Below the pieces are notes generated by a model, which worked only from the letters and a program-made list of their open reading frames with translations, was not told the origin of the DNA and did not search any database. From Ustilago trichophora (Eukaryota; Basidiomycota; Ustilaginomycetes; Ustilaginales; Ustilaginaceae), in contig OOIN01000025.1 of assembly GCA_900323505.1 (NCBI GenBank), positions 186,001-250,000 of the forward strand: a DNA stretch of 64,000 bases. The letters are read 5' to 3'. This document shows, in pieces, positions 11,352 through 20,710 of this stretch (position 1 is the first letter of the stretch; the number at the start of each line of letters is the position of its first letter). The translations under genes and the position numbers were made by a program.

Positions 11352-12965
11352 ATGCGGATCGCTCTGACCAGGAGTATCCTAGCTCCACTAGCCAGGTGCT
11401 CAAAGAGTACGGTAGCTTCTTCGAGTAGGATCCGCATCGATTCGGCGGCCGCCGAGCACCGCTTGGTCTCGAGTGCTTCATGGAATAGGGTGCGCGTGGA
11501 TGATGGACGCGCTGCGATACCGAGGCGTTACGGTGCGGAGGTGCAGTGTCGCAGCTTGACCAGCTCAATCACTCGTCATGCAGGGGAGAAAGCGGCCCAG
11601 CAGAATCTTCGCCAATCTGGTAGCGCAGAATCTCAGCGCTCCGGTATCGACAACCAAGAGTCAATAGCAAGCTCACAAACCTCAACACATCCACGGGACG
11701 CCTCTCAAGCAGAATCACCGTCAACCTCATCTTCGAGCTCTGAAACGCCTCAACAGCCAGAAGAGGCGGTCACTCAGTCGTCAGCATCAGATTCCACGCC
11801 AACAACACCACCACCATCACCTCCTCCTCTAGAACATCCCCCTCGATCCTCTCCATCCCACTCTTCACCTTCATCTTCATCAGTCATCCTCGAAAGATTC
11901 CGCAAACTCACCTCCCAACTCCCCCAATTCGACCGTCTTAAAGCCACCTCGTCCCTCTCCACGCTCCTCTCCACCGCCTCGACCAAAGCCCAACATCTCC
12001 GAACTCAACTCGGCAGCAAACTCTCCCATCTATCCTCCCAGTACAACACCTACTCTGGCTACACTGCCATTGAAGATCTCAAACTCCGCATCACTTCTCT
12101 CGAGGCTTCGCTCGATTCTGCACGCGCGCTTGCTGTCACGGCCAAGAAAACCTACCTTACGGCAGTCCAGAATCGAAGCGCAAGTCAGAGAGAGACAAAC
12201 GATCTTCTCTCCCGAAAAAACAGCTGGAGCGAGGCGGATTTGGGAAGGTATACCGAGCTGTTACGGAAGGAACATGGTTTGAGCCGACAGGAGGCTGAGG
12301 CGGAAAAGGAGTTGGAGAGGAGTGAAGCCGAGGTTCAAGGTGCGTTTGATGAGTTGATGAAGGCTGTTTTGGTGAGATATCATGAGGAACAGATTTGGAG
12401 CGATAGGATGAGGGGTTGGAGTACCTATGGTAGTTTGGTGGTTGCTGGGCTGAATGGTAAGTGCATATACTCCCTATGGAGGGAAAAAGGGGCAAGATGA
12501 TGCTGACACTGCGTGCTCTGCTAATACGATTGGTTTTTGGTGATCGCAGCGTTCCTATTCATCCTCGCTATCCTGCTCGTTGAGCCGTACAAGCGCAAAA
12601 AACTGGCTCAGACATTCGAATCTCGACTGGTCGCCGCAGAAGAAGAGTCTCGCAAACTTATCCTTTCGAGCGTAGAACAGTTCCAACTCTCGCTCAACGC
12701 TGCCCTCATCCCAGCAACTCCCGAACCTATCCTCAATTCCGAACCCGTCACACCCCCACCATCTACGCCACAACAGATGCAACCTGCTCAGGAAGAACCA
12801 GAAGCAAACGACCCAGTTGCATCACCAACGATCATTGAGTCGAAATCGGATGAAGCAGCTGCACTCCGACATAAACAAGAAGAAGAGCGATTGGTGTTTG
12901 CCTCGACCGTAGGAGTGGTTGTTGGTGCTGTTCTGTCGCTTTTGATCGGCGCTTGTTGGTCGTGA
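11352..12965 (+). CDS. SHE9: SHE9/MDM33-like mitochondrial inner-membrane protein, two exons
   Basis: Exon 1 is 11352-12456 and exon 2 is 12550-12965. They are joined by a 93-bp GT-AG intron (GTAAGT donor, GCAG acceptor), giving 506 residues. The N-terminus (MRIALTRSILAPLARCSKS...) is basic and Arg/Ser-rich with the character of a mitochondrial presequence. A low-complexity Ser/Pro region follows, then long coiled coils (about residues 230-345) with YSGYTAIEDLK and YHEEQIWSDRMRGWS, typical of the She9/Mdm33 family. The first transmembrane span is restored by splicing (GLNAFLFILAILLVEPYKRKK); the second is at the C-terminus (VGVVVGAVLSLLIGA). In yeast Mdm33 acts in the inner membrane and affects mitochondrial fission and shape. 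The intron lies exactly at the start of the first span. Confidence 0.87.
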
Positions 12966-13231
12966 GCTGTGTCGCATGTGCAAATATAGAACAATGTTTA
13001 CAAACTTTTGACAAATCGCAACTTGTGCGCGAGAAAGAGACGGGCCAAAAAAAGTCAACCATAACGGTATCTGCATTGGCAGTGAAAAAAGCGGCATGGA
13101 ACAACTTGCAAAGATGAAAACAGGTATGTGCTGAAAAGGCGAAACGCCAGGTAAAAAACAAGGGAATCAAAAGGTACAGAACTGTATCAAAAGAAAAAAG
13201 AAAAACAAAAAGGCGTTGGCTATGTTGGCGC

Positions 13232-14194
13232 TTAGAAGATGACATCTTCATCCTTGCCACCCGAGATCAAGTCTTTGCCACCCTGTTGTTCCTCCTCGGG
13301 TTCTTGGATAGCGCTAGTGTTGTTGGTCTTTTTCTTCTTTTTGTTCTTCTTCTTGTTGCCGGTGCCGCTGTCTGCAGATGTAGCTGAAGCTTGTTGCTCA
13401 TCTTTACCTGTTTCCTCTGGTGAAGCCTCGGCGTGGTCGTGGTCAGCGTTGCTATCCGCTTCGTCTGCATCGTCATCCTCATCGTCCTGTTGAGCTTTGA
13501 GACGTTGCCTATCACTCGCTTCGGCCTTCTCCTTTTTCTTGGCCTGCACCTTTTTCAATCGGAAGAACTCCTCCCTATCGGCCTCGTCCAACTCGCTAAC
13601 AATGTAGCTGATGGTATTCTCCAATCTGGGGATGATGACATGCTCGATAGCATTGACACGTCTGTTGGTCATCCTGATCACCTCGTCCAAGATCACGAAA
13701 GCCGTCTGGAGACTCGCCAACTCCACCAACACTTGCAAAGCCTTGGTATACGTCTCCCTAGCCTTGTTCACCTGCTGACCACCTCTGCTCAAACCGGTCA
13801 GCGCAAACTCGCCTCCACTTGCACTACCACTTGCGTTCGACTTGTGCTTGATATCAGCCTCGAAAGCGGGCAAGATGACACCGGAAACGTTTTCCTGCTT
13901 GGCGCGTACCCTGAAGCTGGCCGATTTGACGGACTCTTGCACCTGATATCCAATGTCTCCCGTAGCATATTGGACTTCGGCGAGCGAGAAGGATGCTTGC
14001 TGCATCACCTTGCCCATTTTGCGCTTGGCTTCGTCGATCTTGTGAGTGATGGTGCGGAATCGTTTGGTCAAAGCGTCGGCTTTCTTCTTGAGGAGCGAAT
14101 GACCCGTCTGGGCACCTTTGAGTCGGGTTTTGGTCGAACCGAGCGCTTGACGTGTCGGAAAGACTGCTTCTCGCTGACCTTTGCCTGAGGACAT
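13232..14194 (-). CDS. VMA8: V-type proton ATPase subunit D
   Basis: Encodes 320 residues from the ATG at 14194. The N-terminal two thirds match V-ATPase subunit [30 protein letters not shown], and later [19 protein letters not shown]. Subunit D forms the central rotor stalk of the V1 sector and couples ATP hydrolysis to proton pumping into vacuoles and endosomes. Yeast Vma8 has 256 residues; the extra length here is a C-terminal tail rich in Asp/Glu, then a Lys run (KKKNKKKKK), then an acidic end. The family core is complete. An open frame continues upstream of the start, but translation there shows no family similarity. The gene converges with SHE9 and diverges from SPT8. Confidence 0.93.
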   Translation of the reverse strand: MSSGKGQREAVFPTRQALGSTKTRLKGAQTGHSLLKKKADALTKRFRTITHKIDEAKRKMGKVMQQASFSLAEVQYATGDIGYQVQESVKSASFRVRAKQENVSGVILPAFEADIKHKSNASGSASGGEFALTGLSRGGQQVNKARETYTKALQVLVELASLQTAFVILDEVIRMTNRRVNAIEHVIIPRLENTISYIVSELDEADREEFFRLKKVQAKKKEKAEASDRQRLKAQQDDEDDDADEADSNADHDHAEASPEETGKDEQQASATSADSGTGNKKKNKKKKKTNNTSAIQEPEEEQQGGKDLISGGKDEDVIF

Positions 14195-14802
14195 GGTGGC
14201 GATGACTCGGTGGAGTGGGGGTGTGGAAGTGTGGCTGGTTGTATGGATATGCAAAGGTCGACAAGATGGTAGAGATAGATAGAGGGGGGGAGAGAGAGAT
14301 GCAACACGCACGCTGTTGTGCCCCTTTCTCGTCACTCTCCACCTCTCTTTTTGGATGCGAATTTCGGTCGAGCTTGGACCATGCATTTCTTGCTTTCAGC
14401 TCCCGATCAACATCCCCGATTTCATAAGTGTACTGTAAATGTGAATTCCTTCGCGGTGGGGTCTTCCCCACGTCCAACCACTTGTCCATCCTTCTCGGCT
14501 ACACTTTCGTACAGTACAGTACATCTACCCTACCACCTTGCATCCTCATCCATCCATTCAGTCAGTCAGCCAGCAGCAGCAGCAGCAGCAGCAGCAACAC
14601 ATAGCAACACACAGCATCGTCTACAAGCTTCACTCTGGCCAAACTCGCTATCTCCAAAAGTAGTCTCGACTGCCGACACCAACACATGAAGCCCGGCTTT
14701 GCTTCGAACCGGATGCAGGTGTTGTGAAGGAGCTCTTTCGATACCATCCACACAGCAGTCGCACTTGCCAAGCTGTCGCATTTTTCCACATAGCCGCCCA
14801 AC
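14195..14802. promoter_or_regulatory. Divergent promoter region of VMA8 and SPT8
   Basis: 608 bp without a gene. It holds a CAG/GCA microsatellite at about 14571-14596 and a GTACAGTACAGTACAT cluster at about 14509-14523, the same motif seen upstream of other genes in the window. Confidence 0.5.
14571..14596 (+). repeat. CAG trinucleotide repeat, non-coding
   Basis: Eight or nine CAG units in the leader region of SPT8, immediately downstream of a GTCAGTCAGC run. Confidence 0.85.
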
Positions 14803-17640
14803 ATGGACGATGATATACAGATGGATGGCCAAGAAGAGCACGAGCACGAGCACGAGCCCATCGATGAACCCGAATACGACGATGATGACGTCGACGTCGA
14901 CGCTGATGAAGATGATGACGACATGGACGACGATGATGCCGATGATGGTGACGCCGATGCTGATGATGTGGATGCTGATGACGACGACGATGGAGCCTCA
15001 CGTTCCGGCTCTGGCGATGACGCCTCCGTCGCAGCCTCCCGCACCGGCCTACGCCGTTCCACCACCGACGAAGCCCTATCATCAGCAACATATCTTCGCA
15101 AAGTCTCCGAGCGACGATCACTCTTCCACCCACCCCCAGCATGCATCAACACCTCCCTCGGCTACCAAATAGAGCCTATGGCAGCAGCCCCGCACTCGAG
15201 CCAGATCCACGCTATGGCGCTCTCTCTTGACGGCCAAACCCTCCTCACCGGCGGTGCTGATGGATTCATCCGAAAGTACGACATCCACGCCACCATGAAC
15301 GGCAAAACCATGCTCACCCAAAACGTCCGCCACGGTTTCGTAGAAGGCATCACCCGAGGAGGCTCACTCACCGCCTTCTGGCCCAACGAAGAGCATCTCA
15401 CCTCCATCGCCTCTTCCCACATCGCCGAGAAAGATCGCCTCGTCGGCGTGGTACACAGCCTCGCCATCCAACAAGACGCACTCTGGGCGCTGTCCGGATC
15501 CGAATCGGGCAACATACACCTCACCACCATTCGTCACGATCCAGGATCTACACGGCATGTGTTTAGGAAGCATAAAGGTGCAGTCTCTGCACTAGCCTTG
15601 ACGTCGGATGAGACCACTATGATCTCGGGTGGATGGGATCGCGGCGTTCATCAGTGGGATCTGAACGTAGGCCAGGTGATCAGGAGTTTCCCAGGACACG
15701 CTGGACAGATTTCGAGCTTGAGTTTCCGGCCTCTGGCTCCGCAAAGCCAACAAGGAAGGGAAAGAAGCGTTTCAATACATCCTTCAGCGGCCGAGACGAG
15801 GGATACGACCGAGGCCATGGAGGAGGATGACGACCGGGCGAGAAATGAGCGTGTCACTGCCCCGGGCGATGACGCGATGGAGGATGCAAAGCAGGGCGGG
15901 GACGAGGCAAACAAGGACACAGAGCGGAAAGAGGGAGAGGATGAGACTTCAAAAGCAGCAGCTGGCGATGAAAAGGATACGAATACCGAACAGGCAGATG
16001 CCCCGACGGCAACATCTGCAGACTCGATCAAACCTTCCGCAGACGAGGCTAAGAACGACGCAACTGCCGAGCAGAACGACGTACCATCAGGCAAGCTCCA
16101 ACCCGAGAACAATGACCCAGCCTCAGTCGTCAACGGTACGACCAATTCGGACTCCACAGCTGCAAATGGCACCGTCGAAAAAGCTCCAGTTGGCGCATCT
16201 ACACCTGTGGACAAAAGCAACACACCTGCGCCTGATGCCGACCCCTCTGCCGACTCTAGCGGCAGTCCTCCTACCGAGATCAAGAAGGAATCCGATCCGA
16301 CCGCGCCCTCCTCCGGCGCACCAGGCGATGACCCCACCGAAGAGGAGTTGGCATTCGAAGCCGAGCTCAACGCAAGCCTGGGCATGTCTCTGGATGGGAG
16401 TGGAGGCACCAAGGCGGATGGTACGCGGGCGGTAGATGGTGTCGGTGGGACCACAGCAGGAGGGTTGATGGTAGCCGGGGCGGATCAAGATCTGGATGAT
16501 GCAGAAGGAGATGATCTGTTCGGTGGAGATACTCCCCCTGCCTCATCTTCGGCGACCAACAAGGAGAAAGAGTTCAAAGGCGAAGCGAATGGCGCTGGTG
16601 GTAGTAGGGGTGCTGGAGGAGGCGATAGCGATGGTGATGATTCGCTGTTTGGTGGGGATGATGAGGATGCAGATGGCGATATGGATGCGGATGGAGATGC
16701 AGATGGCGATGCGGATGGAGATGCTGATGGCGATGCAGATGCTGATGCGGACGGAGATGGCGACGCGGATGCAGATGGAGACGAAGATGAGGATGATGGG
16801 TCAAGCGATGAAGATATGCCTCTTGCGGGGAGGGCCATGGTCAAGAACCCTTCCTCGCAGAGTCTCGCTGCTGCCAATACACCGATTGGAACCGCATCGC
16901 CATCGCTCTCCATCGCTCTGCCTACCACCGCCCCCACCACCGCTGCTAGTGCAAAAGATACCAAACCTCTCCCAACCACCGTAACACCGTCCACCCCACC
17001 CAAGAAAGCCCTCCCCAAACCGGCGTTTGGAGGTTTCGACCAAGCGTCATCCTACACGGCGCCGCTTTCGACTTTTTCCCCGGATGTCATGCTCTCCACC
17101 TCTCTCTCTGGCCAAGTTATTCTCTGGGATCTACGATGTCCCAACTACACGTCTTCCTCTTCTTCTTCCGAGCCAGCAAAAGGCGTTCACTCGCTTCCGC
17201 TCCCTTCCAAAACTCCACCTTGGTGCCAGAGCGCAATCTTCAACTCGACCGGAGACCGAGTCTTCGTCGGTCGTCGCAACGAATCCGTCGACGAGTGGGA
17301 TCTTCGTATGCCAACCTCTGCCCGTTTCATCCGCTCACTACGTCTACCTTCAGGTTCGGGACCCGTCTACTCCCTCGCCGCCATGCCAAACTCCCGCCAC
17401 ATCGTATGCGGCAGCTACGACAACATCAGGTTGTGGGATACTCAGTTCCAACCAGGCCCAACAGCAGCAGGAGAATTGAGAGTACCCTTCAAGATCGTAG
17501 CCGGCCACCATGGAGCTACTTTGTCAAGCGTCGTGGTAGATAAGAGCTGTAAGTTTTTGATAAGCGCTTCTGGGGATAGAGGTTGGATGGGAAGCAGTAC
17601 AGAGGCGGTTATTGTGCATGATATCAAGGCGCTCATGTAG
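14803..17640 (+). CDS. SPT8: SPT8-like SAGA complex subunit (WD40 protein)
   Basis: Encodes 945 residues. A very acidic N-terminus (residues ~1-70, runs of Asp) is followed by WD40 repeats that start at IEPMAAAPHSSQIHAMALS and include the Spt8-typical GFVEGITRGGSLTAFWP and SGGWDRGVHQWDL. Spt8 is the SAGA subunit that helps present TBP to promoters. Between the early WD repeats and the last ones (from about residue 745, SPDVMLSTSLSGQVILWDL) lies an insertion of ~400 residues that is Asp/Glu/Ala-rich. Part of it is an Asp-Ala/Gly-Asp minisatellite (16660-16800). Yeast Spt8 has 602 residues, so the insertion accounts for the extra length. No intron is seen. The C-terminus (SASGDRGWMG... to the last codon) is the last blade. 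Confidence 0.87.
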   Translation: MDDDIQMDGQEEHEHEHEPIDEPEYDDDDVDVDADEDDDDMDDDDADDGDADADDVDADDDDDGASRSGSGDDASVAASRTGLRRSTTDEALSSATYLRKVSERRSLFHPPPACINTSLGYQIEPMAAAPHSSQIHAMALSLDGQTLLTGGADGFIRKYDIHATMNGKTMLTQNVRHGFVEGITRGGSLTAFWPNEEHLTSIASSHIAEKDRLVGVVHSLAIQQDALWALSGSESGNIHLTTIRHDPGSTRHVFRKHKGAVSALALTSDETTMISGGWDRGVHQWDLNVGQVIRSFPGHAGQISSLSFRPLAPQSQQGRERSVSIHPSAAETRDTTEAMEEDDDRARNERVTAPGDDAMEDAKQGGDEANKDTERKEGEDETSKAAAGDEKDTNTEQADAPTATSADSIKPSADEAKNDATAEQNDVPSGKLQPENNDPASVVNGTTNSDSTAANGTVEKAPVGASTPVDKSNTPAPDADPSADSSGSPPTEIKKESDPTAPSSGAPGDDPTEEELAFEAELNASLGMSLDGSGGTKADGTRAVDGVGGTTAGGLMVAGADQDLDDAEGDDLFGGDTPPASSSATNKEKEFKGEANGAGGSRGAGGGDSDGDDSLFGGDDEDADGDMDADGDADGDADGDADGDADADADGDGDADADGDEDEDDGSSDEDMPLAGRAMVKNPSSQSLAAANTPIGTASPSLSIALPTTAPTTAASAKDTKPLPTTVTPSTPPKKALPKPAFGGFDQASSYTAPLSTFSPDVMLSTSLSGQVILWDLRCPNYTSSSSSSEPAKGVHSLPLPSKTPPWCQSAIFNSTGDRVFVGRRNESVDEWDLRMPTSARFIRSLRLPSGSGPVYSLAAMPNSRHIVCGSYDNIRLWDTQFQPGPTAAGELRVPFKIVAGHHGATLSSVVVDKSCKFLISASGDRGWMGSSTEAVIVHDIKALM
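16660..16800 (+). repeat. GATGCNGATGG minisatellite in SPT8
   Basis: Tandem 12- and 18-bp variants of GATGCGGATGGA encode alternating Asp-Ala-Asp-Gly. All units keep the reading frame, so copy-number change would alter only the length of the acidic insertion. Confidence 0.85.
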
Positions 17641-17916
17641 CATACTGCGTATGTCGGCAGCATCTTGTATTGCAACTATCTAAACTATTTTCTTCAAAGG
17701 AGAGCTTGTTGCTTGCTTCGGTGTGATCAGTCTCTCGCCAACTTGCTTGGGCGTCAACTTTGCTAACTTAGGCTGAAATGACAGGTGAAGAGAGCCAGGT
17801 CTGTTCGAATTGAGAATTCAACTTTTTGGAAAACAGGAGATGTGGGTCGTGCTGTGTTAGGAATTCCCTTGTTGCTAGATGCTGTCTGACTTCGAATCAT
17901 CCAAGCTTTTCGACAG
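17641..17916. other. SPT8 3' flank and displaced 3' part of the neighbouring reverse-strand gene
   Basis: On the reverse strand, positions 17916-17763 stay open for 50 codons to a stop. They continue the reading frame that enters the transposon on its other side (see the gene at 18775-20087). The first ~120 bp downstream of SPT8 show no feature beyond presumed 3' UTR. Confidence 0.45.
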
Positions 17917-18855
17917 TCATATCGTAACAAAAGGAAATAGCCGGCTTCGGAGCCACCTACCGAGCCACCATGGCTGGCTCTGGGGTGGCTCCATTGAAGA
18001 GACATCCACTGAAGGTGGCTGCCAAAGTAGCTCTGCGGCCGGCTCTTGAAGTTGGTGGCTCTGCTGGATGGCTCCTCTTTGCAGCCATCCAGCAAGGGTG
18101 GTTTCCATGGTGGCTCTGCAGCCGTCTCTTGAGGATGGTGGCTTCCTGGGTGGCTCCATGGCTAGCGACGGTGTATCACGGTGAGTCAGCAAGCTTAGGC
18201 ACTCTGCCTGTGTTTCAGAGACACAGAGGCAAGTCGATCTGCGTGGAGACCCCAAGCGCAGGTTGTGTATGGGATATATATATTTGCTGAAGCACAGCAC
18301 ATCTCTTTTGTCCCAACTTCGACCATCCTGCCAGCCACCATCAACCTTCCAAAGTAAGTGTCATGTTGGTTTTGCACTTGCCTCCGCTCGACATCAACTA
18401 ACACTGATGCCTTCTTCTCTTTTTTGCTCTGATCTGCTCCTCTCTTGCTTTGTGGCCACCTATTGCCACCATCCGCAATTCCCATTGCTGCATCCATCGT
18501 CACTTCCACCTCTGCTCCCACCTTTCGCCACTGCTCCCACTGCTCCCACCGCCATTCACACCTCCCACTGCTGCTCCACTGCCACACCGCTCTCACACTG
18601 TCGCTCGCTCTGCTGTTATGGGTTGTATGTACTCTGACATTTGAATGCAATGATTAGACCTCAATATGATTGATTGTGGGATGCTGAGCATGAGCAGCTG
18701 GCTGGCTGATGATTGAGGTGGCTCCTTGTTGGAGCCACCCCTTTGCGGAGCCATCCGATCGGGGGTGACTCTATGGGTGGCACCTAAGTAGGAGCCAACC
18801 TGGCTGGCTCTGCGGGTGGCTCCGAAGCCGGCTATTTCCTTTTGTTACGATATGA
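17917..18855. mobile_element. 939-bp non-autonomous DNA transposon with 41-bp perfect inverted termini
   Basis: The left end (17917-17957) and right end (18815-18855) are perfect inverted repeats of 41 bp, starting TCATATCGTAACAAAAGGAA and including AGCCGGCTTCGGAGCCACC. Inside each end are several copies of GGTGGCTCC/GGAGCCACC in both orientations (17940-18170 and 18715-18830). The middle (~18190-18700) is pyrimidine-rich and has no credible transposase. The termini resemble those of smaller elements at 42.1 and 55.8-58.4 kb (CACATCGTAAAAA). No clear target duplication is visible: flanks are ...CGACAG on the left and GTTGC... on the right. Confidence 0.85.
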
Positions 18856-20087
18856 GTTGCTCGCCTATCTTTTCCGACAAAGACAGTGACCTCGCTACGA
18901 TGGACGGGCAGTATTACCCCTGGACGCTGACGCACGACATCGATGGGCACGTTGAATGCTAGCACCAGGTCACCTTCCGCCATACCATGAGACTGGCCTC
19001 GGCAAAGGCGTTTTGCATCGACGTTGTAGATGTAGACCTTCAAAATGTTTTCCGAGCGAGACCTACCCAGTTCGAGGAGTTCCACTTCCCAAAATAAATA
19101 ACGTGGATTCTCATTAGGTTCAGGACAAGGAGGAGAGATCTTTCTGATCTTGCCAACAAGGTTGGCAAGGAAAAACACCTTATTGGGAGACGAGTGAGTG
19201 GCTTTTGACAGTGTCGACAAGGCAGTGAAAAAGGCTTGTGATGGGACGCGGTAATTGTCAGGGCTTTCGTACGGTTGAAGTTGGCGCCATAATCCGTCGA
19301 TCCTTCCCAGGAAGGACGGTACGCGACGAGGTGGTCCAACAGCGTTGACCCTTTTGATCTTGGGTCTTGATAATGCAGGAGGCGGCTGTGAGCCAGCATG
19401 ACCTGACGATCGCATATCTGCGGTCGTCTGAGTCGTGGGCTGCGTGGAGGAGTCGATCTGCTTCGTTCGTTCCGCAGCTATGACGATCTGCTCATTCGGA
19501 TGTACGACAGTATGTTGCTGCTCTGCTGGACTCGTGACGATATCGTTTTGCTCATTCTGCTGGGCTTGTGCTGTCACTTTGCTTTGTTTGGACTGAATCA
19601 TGGCTTTGGCTAGCTGTGGCTGCTGATCCACAGCACTGTCTGGCTCGGTGGGTAAACCCACTGGTTCAGCAGTCTGCTCTGACTGCGCCGCAGTGTTGAT
19701 GTTCTCTTTTGATCCTTGAACGCTTGAGGACTCTTCACCATGGACCTCGTTGTGAGGAACGCTTTGTACCTTGAAGCGTGGGTGGGAACTCAGCTGCATG
19801 GTCTCATCTAATGGGGCTCTCTTGTCCGGAAACGTCAGCGTCTGGAAGTAGGGAAGGCCGCGAAAGACTTGGACCATCGTCGCAATCAATTCGTTTGGCA
19901 CCTTGTAGATGCCCGAAATCCAGACATTGTCATCGTCCTCGGGCGTGTGCTTAAGTTCGTCGGCCTCGCTGAAGCGGTGGAGAGAGAGAAAGCAGGGCAT
20001 GAGCTTGATGGACCAGGTCGCGATCGCCATGTCGACGTCGGTGAGCGGTACGAAGCAGTTGGCAGCGATGTAGATCGAATCGCCCAT
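18771..20087 (-). CDS. Unidentified protein whose 3' end is interrupted by the 939-bp element
   Basis: Encodes 438 residues from the ATG at 20087. I do not recognise the family. Residues ~1-85 look folded (WSIKLMPCFLSLHRF, NVWISGIYKVPNELIATMVQ). Residues ~110-260 are Gln/Thr/Ser-rich linker. Residues ~260-410 look folded again (PSFLGRIDGLWRQLQPYE, VFFLANLVGKI, RYLFWEVELLELG, LKVYIYNVDAKRLC, GDLVLAFNVPI). The beta-rich pattern would suit an OB-fold, which is only a guess. From residue ~411 the sequence is encoded by the transposon terminus (THIVTKGNS...). Reading across the element, the flanks rejoin in frame and continue 50 codons to a stop at 17763, so the ancestral protein was probably ~461 residues. 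The present gene therefore probably makes a chimeric C-terminus. A TATAG just before the start could be a 3' splice site of an earlier exon. Confidence 0.6.
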   Translation of the reverse strand: MGDSIYIAANCFVPLTDVDMAIATWSIKLMPCFLSLHRFSEADELKHTPEDDDNVWISGIYKVPNELIATMVQVFRGLPYFQTLTFPDKRAPLDETMQLSSHPRFKVQSVPHNEVHGEESSSVQGSKENINTAAQSEQTAEPVGLPTEPDSAVDQQPQLAKAMIQSKQSKVTAQAQQNEQNDIVTSPAEQQHTVVHPNEQIVIAAERTKQIDSSTQPTTQTTADMRSSGHAGSQPPPALSRPKIKRVNAVGPPRRVPSFLGRIDGLWRQLQPYESPDNYRVPSQAFFTALSTLSKATHSSPNKVFFLANLVGKIRKISPPCPEPNENPRYLFWEVELLELGRSRSENILKVYIYNVDAKRLCRGQSHGMAEGDLVLAFNVPIDVVRQRPGVILPVHRSEVTVFVGKDRRATHIVTKGNSRLRSHPQSQPGWLLLRCHP

Positions 20088-20710
20088 CTATACCAATGGA
20101 TTCGATCGGATAAAGGATTGAGACGAGGTTCAAAAAGAGCTAATGTTCTTAGGGAGCGCGTGTAAGGTTGCGTGGATGACAGGTGTGCGTGCAACGAAAA
20201 GAAGGCTTGCAAGTTGCGATTCGATTGGTGCTGAGGATAGCGTGGAGAGCGGGCAATGCTAAGGAGATGGCAGAAGTCAGCAAGAGCGGGCCCAGCCTGA
20301 TTATATGCTTGTAGGGCTTCCGCAGCTACTCAGCTCCACGCTTCCGCACCTTTTGTGCTTCCGCACTTGCACGCCCTGTACACTCTGCGCTTGCGCCCCA
20401 TTGTACGACACGAGCGAAAAACAACTCGGCTCGCGTTACAATCACAATGACTTTGCCAAAGGCTAATGGGTCGACAAGTGCTTGCTGCAGTCAGTTTCCG
20501 CCGAAGCACGGAGCAGTGATTAGACCACTGACACACGACAGCCACATTCAGAGTGGAAAAGGTTATGAATGTGAATGAGTGAAATGCTAGGTGATTACAA
20601 GTGCGTATAAGAGGGTAGCCTGTCAAAAGTGGTGAAAGAGTCTTGTAGCGAACCAAGTGAATGTGAGAGGTGTTGTTGTGATAATGAGCCTAAAGGGGCT
20701 GCTGATAGGT
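20088..20710. promoter_or_regulatory. Intergenic region upstream of the interrupted gene
   Basis: 623 bp between the start of the unidentified gene and the stop of LETM1, both on the reverse strand. It includes three CTTCCGCA(C) repeats at 20317-20370 and no convincing ORF. Confidence 0.4.
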
